DNA of 64,000 nt, from contig NZ_SCNL01000009.1 of the NCBI RefSeq assembly GCF_005502745.1, positions 62,001-126,000 on the forward strand. The letters are read 5' to 3'. This DNA comes from Sphingomonas sp. 3P27F8. Lineage in GTDB: Bacteria > Pseudomonadota > Alphaproteobacteria > Sphingomonadales > Sphingomonadaceae. The notes under the pieces are model-generated. The model made no database searches. It was not told the origin of the DNA and saw only the letters and a program-made list of their open reading frames with translations. The position numbers were made by a program, and so were the translations under genes. How positions within the stretch are numbered: the first letter of the stretch is position 1; each line of letters opens with the position of its first letter. Positions 32,200-37,811 of the stretch are shown here, in pieces.

Positions 32200-33298
32200 G
32201 CAACAATACCACCTTGATGCATTCCCCCCGCGCCTGCGCCGCGACCGCCGCGTTGATCTCCGAGAGGGGGAACGTTGTGATCAGTCGATCGAAAGGAAAA
32301 CGGCCGGCAGCGTGATGCGCCAGCAACTCCAGAATGAAAGTCTGCTGGTCGCTGTCGCCCTCGATTATGCCGATGATGCGATGGCCCGGCGTCATCAGTG
32401 CACCGATATTGACCGTGATCGCGGCGTTCATGTCCTTCGGCACGCCCACCAGCCCGAGCGCGCCGTGGCTGCCCAGCACGGCGAGCCCAGCCTCGATCAC
32501 GCTCACAACGCCGGTAGTGTCGAACGCAAAATCCACGCCATCGGGCATGATCGCGCGGATCGCGGCTACCAGATCGCCCGCGCCCGGATCGATGACGTGT
32601 GTCGCGCCCAATTCACGGGCGAGTTCGCGCCGCGCAGCGACCGGCTCGACCAGCACGATCGGCGCGCAGCCACGAATCTTCGCCGCCATCACGGCTGCGA
32701 GCCCGACCGGGCCGCCCCCGAACACCACCAGGCTCGATCCGGCCGGACAGTTGAAGGTGCGCATGATCGCCCCCGCCCCTGTCTGGAACCCGCACGCCAA
32801 TGTGCCGAGGATCGCGAGCGGCGCATCGCTTTCCACTTTAACCACGTTGCGCGCGCGGGTGATCGCCCGGGTCGCAAAGCTCGACTGGCCGAAGAAGTGC
32901 GACGAGACCCGATCGCCGCCCGAGGCATAAGCCGTCGATCCGTCCTCCAGGCGCATTCCCGCATAGTTCAAGGGGACGAAGCTGCGGCAGTAACTGGGCA
33001 GATTCTCTTCGCAGCGTGGGCAAATGCCGCAACTGGAAAAGCCGACGATGACGGTATCGCCCGGGGCCAACCCTTCGACACCCTCGCCAATCTGCTCGAC
33101 CGTCCCGGCGCCCTCATGGCCGAATATTGCCGGAAAGGCGTAGGGCACTTGGTCGCGGAAGACGAGATCGGTGTGGCACAGGCCAACACCAGCGATCTTC
33201 ACCAGCACCTCGCCCGCCCGCGGCCCGTCGATGCTCACCTCTTCAAGCACGAAATCCGTGTGGGGGCCGTGTGCGACGGCGGCGGTACAGGTCGTCAT
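32195..33298 (-). CDS. zinc-dependent alcohol dehydrogenase (aryl-alcohol / class III-like MDR)
   Basis: A 367-residue zinc MDR. The catalytic zinc ligands are in GVGLCHTDL and GHEGAG, the structural zinc site is CGICPRCEENLPSYC, and GGGPVGLAAVMAAK is the NAD loop. The pattern fits benzyl-/aryl-alcohol dehydrogenases and related NAD-dependent enzymes. AGGAGGAA gives a strong start at 33298. It probably feeds an aldehyde to the ALDH gene downstream. The region upstream holds the tandem hairpins and tmRNA gene, all on the same strand. Confidence 0.93.
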   Translation of the reverse strand: MTTCTAAVAHGPHTDFVLEEVSIDGPRAGEVLVKIAGVGLCHTDLVFRDQVPYAFPAIFGHEGAGTVEQIGEGVEGLAPGDTVIVGFSSCGICPRCEENLPSYCRSFVPLNYAGMRLEDGSTAYASGGDRVSSHFFGQSSFATRAITRARNVVKVESDAPLAILGTLACGFQTGAGAIMRTFNCPAGSSLVVFGGGPVGLAAVMAAKIRGCAPIVLVEPVAARRELARELGATHVIDPGAGDLVAAIRAIMPDGVDFAFDTTGVVSVIEAGLAVLGSHGALGLVGVPKDMNAAITVNIGALMTPGHRIIGIIEGDSDQQTFILELLAHHAAGRFPFDRLITTFPLSEINAAVAAQARGECIKVVLLP

Positions 33299-33392
33299 CC
33301 TTCCTCCTGACATCGATTTTGACGCAGCATCGCCGCATCGCGCACCCGAACGCAAGGTCATTGCGGGGAAGTCGACGGATTCGAAGGGAAGT

Positions 33393-33455
33393 GGGGAGCT
33401 TCTGTTGCCCGGTGCTCCCCGTACCGCTGGAATCCGCTTCTGTTGCCCGGTGCGG
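33393..33455. repeat. two tandem hairpins with an identical 14-nt loop
   Basis: The 18-mer GCTTCTGTTGCCCGGTGC occurs at 33398-33415 and 33436-33453, a 38-bp period. Each copy sits in its own stem: GGGGAGC/GCTCCCC (33393-33399, 33414-33420) and CCGC/GCGG (33434-33437, 33452-33455), so the flanking bases differ but pair, while the loop TTCTGTTGCCCGGT is the same. On the minus strand they follow the tmRNA coding piece and precede the alcohol dehydrogenase. They may be processing or termination signals of ssrA or a dispersed repeat family. Confidence 0.75.
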
Positions 33456-33739
33456 CCCAACCGCGCTTTTGTTCGAGTAACCTTAGGCCGTTAGGCCGTC
33501 AGTTACGCGGCAATCGCGAGTGCTTCGTTATCGTTGGCACTTGTGTATGGGCCGTCACGGTGGTCCCATTCCGAGCAAAAGCCAGTGCCTTTCAACACAC
33601 GTCGATCCTGGTTCGGCCCCGTCATCATCCGCCCGGCAGGACGGTTGGTGGTGGAGCCGCCGGGTACTGCCCCCGGGTCCGCTGCGTCTATTATTCACCG
33701 GCGTTTATCGCCATAGCCGTGGGGCAAGCCCCGCGAGCA
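33456..33739 (-). ncRNA. ssrA: tmRNA, permuted two-piece alphaproteobacterial form
   Basis: Read on the minus strand, the acceptor piece comes first (about 33739 to 33649) and ends CGGCTCC-A-CCA. Its T-arm-like hairpin is CGGG-GGCAGTA-CCCG. The coding piece begins at 33620 with GGGGCCGAACC, and its first seven bases pair with CGGCTCC as the acceptor stem, as in one-piece tmRNA. The 28-nt segment 33621-33648 would be cut out. The tag frame is at 33503-33538. The RNA rescues stalled ribosomes with SmpB. The 5' end is set from the promoter; the 3' end of the coding piece (about 33456) is approximate. Confidence 0.9.
33503..33538 (-). other. tmRNA proteolysis-tag reading frame
   Basis: The codons GCC AAC GAT AAC GAA GCA through GCC GCG TAA encode ANDNEALAIAA and a stop. 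With the alanine carried by the tRNA-like part the appended peptide is AANDNEALAIAA. The AND start and hydrophobic AA end match known tags recognised by ClpXP/SspB-type systems. Confidence 0.93.
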
Positions 33740-33744
33740 TCCCC

Positions 33745-33773
33745 GATATAGGCGCGCCGGACGAAAACTGAAA
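33745..33773 (-). promoter_or_regulatory. candidate ssrA promoter
   Basis: On the minus strand TTTCAG (33773-33768) and TATATC (33750-33745) are separated by 17 bp. Transcription would start near 33739, just at the acceptor piece. The -35 element is a weak match. Confidence 0.45.
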
Positions 33774-33782
33774 GCCCGCCTT

Positions 33783-33811
33783 TTGCTCGCCATAATGCAG
33801 GTACATAGAAT
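33783..33811 (+). promoter_or_regulatory. candidate promoter of the Rrf2 regulator gene (leaderless)
   Basis: TTGCTC (33783-33788) and TAGAAT (33806-33811) are 17 bp apart. A start site 7 nt after the -10 box falls at 33818-33820, on the ATG itself at 33820. No SD precedes the ATG, so the mRNA is probably leaderless. Confidence 0.5.
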
Positions 33812-33819
33812 AGAATATC

Positions 33820-34251
33820 ATGTTGACGCAGCGTTCCCGCTACGCGCTCCGCGCGATGCTATTCCTGGCCGAAGCTCCGGCCGCCAGCCCACCGATCCCG
33901 ATGAATCGCATCGCTGCGGGGGCGAATGTACCGCGCAAGTTCCTTGAGCTTATCCTGGCCGACCTACGCGATGCAGGTTTCCTCATCAGCCATCGCGGCA
34001 AGATGGGTGGTTATCAGCTCGCGCGATCAAGCCATATGATATCGCTTGGTGAAATCATCCGCGTGATCGAAGGGCCGCTCGCGCTCGTACCCTGCGTCAG
34101 CCGCACCGCCTATCGCCCGTGCAAGGATTGCAAGAGCGAGGCTGACTGCGCGATCCGCCACGCGATGATGCGCGTCCGCGACGAAACCGCGCGTATTCTG
34201 GACGGCACCAGCCTTGCCGATGCCACCGCCGAGGATCTGGCCGCCGCGTAA
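33820..34251 (+). CDS. Rrf2 family transcriptional regulator
   Basis: A 143-residue winged-helix protein of the Rrf2/IscR family: MLTQRSRYALRAMLFLAE, then the recognition helix with VPRKFLELILADLRDAG and the GGYQLAR wing. Cysteines C92, C101, C104 and C110 (PCVSR, RPCKDCK, ADCAIR) lie where IscR binds its [2Fe-2S] cluster (C92, C98, C104), so redox or iron sensing is likely. It is divergent from ssrA and convergent to mscL. Targets are unknown. Confidence 0.92.
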   Translation: MLTQRSRYALRAMLFLAEAPAASPPIPMNRIAAGANVPRKFLELILADLRDAGFLISHRGKMGGYQLARSSHMISLGEIIRVIEGPLALVPCVSRTAYRPCKDCKSEADCAIRHAMMRVRDETARILDGTSLADATAEDLAAA

Positions 34252-34263
34252 CGCCTGTCGCCG

Positions 34264-34279
34264 CCCGGCCGCGGCCGGG
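34264..34279. terminator. GC-rich palindrome between convergent Rrf2 and mscL genes
   Basis: CCCGGCC-GC-GGCCGGG is a perfect 7-bp inverted repeat in the 42 bp between two facing stop codons. The almost absent loop and missing T run make it a weak terminator candidate. Confidence 0.35.
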
Positions 34280-34293
34280 ACGGCAACATCTGT

Positions 34294-34725
34294 TCACGCG
34301 CCGCGTCGTGCGCGCAGCTCGTCGCGGATCTCGCGCAGCAAAACCACATCGGCCGGATCGGCGGCTGGCGCTGCTTCGGGGCGCGGCACGACACGATTAA
34401 CGGCGCGCACGATCAAGAAGATGATGAAGGCGATAATGAGAAAATTGACCGCTTGGGTAACGAACTGGCCATAGCCCAGAAGCGGGACGCCAGCCTTTTT
34501 CAGTGCGGCATAATCGGATGATCCCTGCAGTTTTTCGGGCACCGCGCCGAGCACAACGAAGTAACTGGAAAAATCGAGACCACCGAAAACCTTGCCGATC
34601 ACCGGCATGATGACGTCCTCGGTCAGCGAGGTCACGATCTTGCCGAACGCCGCACCGATAATCACCGCCACCGCGAGATCGAGCACATTGCCGCGCGCGA
34701 TGAACGCCTTGAATTCACTGAACAT
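34294..34725 (-). CDS. mscL: large-conductance mechanosensitive channel
   Basis: A 143-residue protein, the usual MscL size. It starts MFSEFKAFIARGNVLDLAVA, with the gate glycine/alanine-rich TM1 (VAVIIGAAFGKIVTSLTEDVIMP), given here as residues 18-40, and TM2 at VNFLIIAFIIFLIVRAVN, followed by the charged C-terminal helix LLREIRDELRARR. It forms a homopentameric pore in the inner membrane that opens on osmotic down-shock. Single gene with its own promoter region. Confidence 0.97.
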   Translation of the reverse strand: MFSEFKAFIARGNVLDLAVAVIIGAAFGKIVTSLTEDVIMPVIGKVFGGLDFSSYFVVLGAVPEKLQGSSDYAALKKAGVPLLGYGQFVTQAVNFLIIAFIIFLIVRAVNRVVPRPEAAPAADPADVVLLREIRDELRARRGA

Positions 34726-34833
34726 GGGCCGACACTCCTGTTGCGGGGAGGCAGATTAACCACACGATTGCCTCTTCGCCAAGCGCGACAAGTGTCCTAT
34801 ATGCCTAGGACAGAACCAGGAGGAACCCCGCCG

Positions 34834-35427
34834 ATGACGTCTCGTTCGTTTGCCCCGCGCTCGCTCGCTGTTGCCGGCCTCGCGTTGACGCTTGGCGCAT
34901 GCGGGATCAACACGATCCCAACGGCGGAGGAAAACGCCAAGGCGCGCTGGGCCGATGTGCAGAATCAATATCAGCGCCGCGCCGATCTCATCCCCAATCT
35001 CGTTTCGACGGTGAAGGCAGCCGGCGCGCAGGAGAAGGACATTCTCGTCGAGGTGACGCAGGCGCGCGCATCGGCGAGTCAGGTAAAGCTATCGGGCGAC
35101 CAGCTCACCGATCCCGCCGCCGTCCAGCGTTATCAAACCGCGCAGGCGGGGTTGACCATGTCGCTCCAGCGCCTTCAGGAAGCGTATCCCGAATTGAAGA
35201 GTCAGGGCAATTATACGACGCTGATGAGCCAGCTCGAAGGCACTGAGAATCGCATCACTATCGCCCGCAACGATTACAACTCGGCGGTGCAGCAGTACAA
35301 CACCACGATCCGCACCTTCCCCAACGCGATTGGCGCGAAGATATTCTATGGCGCCAAGCCGATGGTGCCTTTCGCCGCAACCACACCGGGAGCCGACACC
35401 GCGCCCAAGGTCAATTTCGGAAGCTGA
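34834..35427 (+). CDS. lemA: LemA family lipoprotein
   Basis: A 197-residue LemA protein with a lipoprotein signal; the lipobox is LTLGAC, with C about residue 23. The coiled family core is seen in ARWADVQNQYQRRADLIPNL and ENRITIARNDYNSAVQQYN, ending with FPNAIGAKIFYGAKP. AGGAGGAA precedes the ATG at 34834. First gene of the lemA-TPM-TPM-NUDIX operon; lemA next to TPM-domain genes is a common bacterial arrangement of unclear function at the envelope. Confidence 0.95.
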   Translation: MTSRSFAPRSLAVAGLALTLGACGINTIPTAEENAKARWADVQNQYQRRADLIPNLVSTVKAAGAQEKDILVEVTQARASASQVKLSGDQLTDPAAVQRYQTAQAGLTMSLQRLQEAYPELKSQGNYTTLMSQLEGTENRITIARNDYNSAVQQYNTTIRTFPNAIGAKIFYGAKPMVPFAATTPGADTAPKVNFGS

Positions 35428-35431
35428 CGTG

Positions 35432-36319
35432 ATGACGCGCGCCGGCCTTACTGCCCGCCACACCCGGGCCGGCGTCTGCCCTTGGATCCAGCTGCTATTA
35501 GCGCTGGCGGCAACGCTGCTCGCGACGCTGTCGATGCCGGCAGCCGCGCAAACTTTCCCGAAGTTCACCGGTTTCGTGGTGGACGATGCAGGGATTTTGC
35601 CAGCGGCCGTGCAAGCTGATCTCTCGCAGAAACTCGATGCGTTGCAGCGTGATACGAAGCGCCAAGTCGTCGTCGTCACGGTCAAAGACCTGCAAGGCTA
35701 TCCGATCGAGGAGTATAGCAACAAACTGTTTCGTGCCTGGGGTATCGGGCTGAAAGACGTCAATAACGGCGCGCTGTTCGTCATTGCCCCCAACGAGCGC
35801 AAGTTGCGTATCGAGGTGGGCTACGGACTGGAACCCTTCCTGACCGACGCTTTGTCCAGCGTCATCATCAACAGCGATGTGCTGCCACGTTTCAAAGCCG
35901 GCGACATGCCCGGTGGCGTTGTGGCGGGGACTGATGCGATCATCACTCAGCTTCGCGCCTCACCCGAGGAGGCTAAGGCGCGGCTCGATGCGGCGGTGAA
36001 ACAGTTCGACCAGACGCATCGCGCGCAGCGATCCGGCAGCAAAGGTGTGCCGATCGGCCTCATCTTCTGGGGCATGGTGCTGCTGTTCGTGCTGCTCTCC
36101 TTCGTGCGACGGAGCGGGCGTGGACAGCGCTATGGCGGCGATGGATCCGGAGCGCTGCCGATCGTCCTTTGGTCGATCGCAAGCGAGATGATGCGCGGCG
36201 GTGGTGGGGGCGGCTGGGGTGGCGGCGGCGGTTGGGGCGGCGGCGGCTTTGGTGGCGGCGGCTTTGGTGGCGGCGGTGGTGGATCGAGCGGCGGCGGTGG
36301 CGCTTCGGGGGGCTGGTGA
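35432..36319 (+). CDS. TPM-domain (YgcG-like) membrane protein with Gly-rich tail
   Basis: A 295-residue protein: signal peptide or N-terminal anchor (LLLALAATLLATLSMPAAAQ), a TPM phosphatase/chaperone-like domain (FVVDDAGILPAAVQADLSQK, QVVVVTVKDLQGYPIEEY, RIEVGYGLEPFLTDA), a transmembrane helix at about 204-221 and a Gly-rich tail of about 60 residues with GGGFGGGG repeats. The domain faces the periplasm and the tail is probably cytoplasmic. It begins 4 bp after the lemA stop and ends overlapping the next gene (TGATG). Confidence 0.93.
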   Translation: MTRAGLTARHTRAGVCPWIQLLLALAATLLATLSMPAAAQTFPKFTGFVVDDAGILPAAVQADLSQKLDALQRDTKRQVVVVTVKDLQGYPIEEYSNKLFRAWGIGLKDVNNGALFVIAPNERKLRIEVGYGLEPFLTDALSSVIINSDVLPRFKAGDMPGGVVAGTDAIITQLRASPEEAKARLDAAVKQFDQTHRAQRSGSKGVPIGLIFWGMVLLFVLLSFVRRSGRGQRYGGDGSGALPIVLWSIASEMMRGGGGGGWGGGGGWGGGGFGGGGFGGGGGGSSGGGGASGGW

Positions 36320-36987
36320 TGCAGATGACAGCTGAGGATCGCGATCGCGTAACGGCGGCCGTGACGGCGGCGGAGGCAAGCACCGATGGTGAGATCGTAA
36401 CGGTCGTCGCCCGCGCCTCCGATGCCTATCACGACGTCGCGCTGCACTGGACGCTGCTCGTGATGCTGCTGATGGTGGCGCTTCTAGCCACATTCCCGCA
36501 GATCATCGAACAAATCCACCTGCTGACCGATCCGTGGGCGCCCGTAGTATCCATTCGCGCGGCGGTGACCATCACGCTGTTCGTCGCCGTGATTACGTTT
36601 CTCACCGCACGCCTGCTCTTCGCATGGCGCCCGCTGCGGCTGGCGCTGACACCGGGTGCAACCAAGGCGCGCCGGGTCCGTGCGCGCGCACTGGCGGTGT
36701 TCCGTGCAGCCGCCGAGAAGCGCACCATAGGCTCGACCGGCGTCCTGCTGTATCTCAGCCTTGACGAGCATCGCGCGGAGATCATCGCCGATGCGGCGAT
36801 TCACGATCGCGTGCCGGACAGCACATGGGGCGCTGCGATGGCGGCGCTAGTCGGTCCGCTGCGCAAAGGCCATCCAGCAGACGGCATGGTCGCGGCGGTC
36901 AGCCAGATCGGGCTCGTGCTGGGCGAGCATTTCCCGCGCACGCCCGGCGACACCAACGAGCTTCCGGATCGCCTCATCCTCCTATGA
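36319..36987 (+). CDS. TPM-domain membrane protein, second copy
   Basis: A 222-residue protein. The N-terminus has the start of a TPM domain (AAEASTDGEIVTVVARASDAY), interrupted by two hydrophobic segments near residues 42-60 and 78-100, then the rest of the domain (RTIGSTGVLLYLSLDEHRAE, and DSTWGAAMAALVGPL). It is joined to the preceding gene by TGATG and to the NUDIX gene by ATGA, so all are translated together. Envelope function with LemA is presumed. Confidence 0.9.
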   Translation: MQMTAEDRDRVTAAVTAAEASTDGEIVTVVARASDAYHDVALHWTLLVMLLMVALLATFPQIIEQIHLLTDPWAPVVSIRAAVTITLFVAVITFLTARLLFAWRPLRLALTPGATKARRVRARALAVFRAAAEKRTIGSTGVLLYLSLDEHRAEIIADAAIHDRVPDSTWGAAMAALVGPLRKGHPADGMVAAVSQIGLVLGEHFPRTPGDTNELPDRLILL

Positions 36988-37493
36988 CCGCCGAAGCCGT
37001 TTGGGAGGGCCGTTTCATCCGCATGATGAAAGACGGCAAATGGGAATATGCCTCTCGCACGAGAGGCATCGGCGCGGCGGTGATCCTGGCGATCACGGCC
37101 AATGGTGAAGTGATTCTCGTCGAACAATATCGCGTGCCGCTGGGACGCAACTGTCTCGAACTGCCTGCGGGGCTGGTGGGCGACGAGAATCCGGGCGAGG
37201 ATATAGCTCCGGCCGCCATCCGCGAACTGGAAGAAGAAACCGGCTATAGGGCCGGCCGCGTCGAGCCGCTTGGCGTCTTCTATTCCTCGCCGGGAATGGT
37301 CAGCGAGGGCTTCATGCTGGTGTGCGCGCATGATCTGGTTAGAATGGGCGATGGCGGCGGCGATGGTGACGAGAATATCATCGTCCATCTCGTGCCGCGC
37401 GAAAAGATTGCCGCCTTCGTCGCGAGCAAGCGCGACGAAGGCGTGGCGATCGACGTAAAGATGCTACTGCTGCTCGCCGATACGATCATATAG
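36984..37493 (+). CDS. NUDIX hydrolase (ADP-ribose pyrophosphatase-like)
   Basis: A 169-residue NUDIX protein. The box is GEDIAPAAIRELEEETGY (G-x5-E-x7-REUxEExGU pattern, RELEEETG clear), preceded by VEQYRVPLGRNCLELPAGL, which is typical of ADP-ribose and related nucleoside-diphosphate-sugar hydrolases. It cleaves NDP-X to NMP and X-phosphate in the cytoplasm. ATGA overlap with the TPM gene (36984-36987) puts it in the lemA operon. Confidence 0.93.
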   Translation: MTAEAVWEGRFIRMMKDGKWEYASRTRGIGAAVILAITANGEVILVEQYRVPLGRNCLELPAGLVGDENPGEDIAPAAIRELEEETGYRAGRVEPLGVFYSSPGMVSEGFMLVCAHDLVRMGDGGGDGDENIIVHLVPREKIAAFVASKRDEGVAIDVKMLLLLADTII

Positions 37494-37520
37494 CTTGGCG
37501 GGTATCGCGCCGGGCGACAA

Positions 37521-37802
37521 TCAGCGGAAATTGTCCGCGTAAGCCTGCAGCTTGAGCTTGCGTTGCGGCGCCGGAATGACGGTGAAGGCCAGCCCCTCGC
37601 GCTTGGCATGGGCGATCGCCGCCTCGCTCGACGGGAACATGATCCGCACTTGGTCACGGGTATCGCCGCTGCCCGCCCAGCCGGTGAGCGGATCGGGCTG
37701 CTTGGCCTCGGCCGGTTCGAACTCAAGCACCCAATTGTCGGTGCGATACTTCCCCGATTGCATGGCGTTCTTCGGGCGCTGATAGATGCGAGCGGTAGGC
37801 AT
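37521..37802 (-). CDS. NDUFS4-like accessory subunit of respiratory complex I
   Basis: A 93-residue protein of the ETC complex I subunit (NDUFS4/AQDQ 18 kDa) family: MPTARIYQRPKNAMQSGKY, WVLEFEP, PDPLTGWAGSGDTRDQV and FPSSEAAIAHAKREGLAF are the conserved blocks, ending in the expected YADNFR. In alphaproteobacteria it is a peripheral-arm subunit of NADH:quinone oxidoreductase and is encoded apart from the nuo operon. Separate from hrpB by 9 bp on the same strand. Confidence 0.93.
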   Translation of the reverse strand: MPTARIYQRPKNAMQSGKYRTDNWVLEFEPAEAKQPDPLTGWAGSGDTRDQVRIMFPSSEAAIAHAKREGLAFTVIPAPQRKLKLQAYADNFR

Positions 37803-37811
37803 AGGTGCCCC

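Noticed and set aside
1..33298. Mobile element origin of the catabolic island
   Set aside because: No transposase, integrase, attachment repeat or flanking tRNA was found, and base composition looks like the core region.
33370..33392. GGATTCGAAGGG, resembling a tRNA T-arm
   Set aside because: No paired acceptor stem, anticodon arm or CCA end could be built around it.
33443..33771. Short plus-strand open frames in the ADH-Rrf2 gap
   Set aside because: They lie on the complement of the tmRNA gene and have no SD or protein-like composition.
36197..36315. GGC/GGT-rich repeats as a satellite or CRISPR
   Set aside because: They encode the Gly-rich tail usual for TPM/YgcG proteins.
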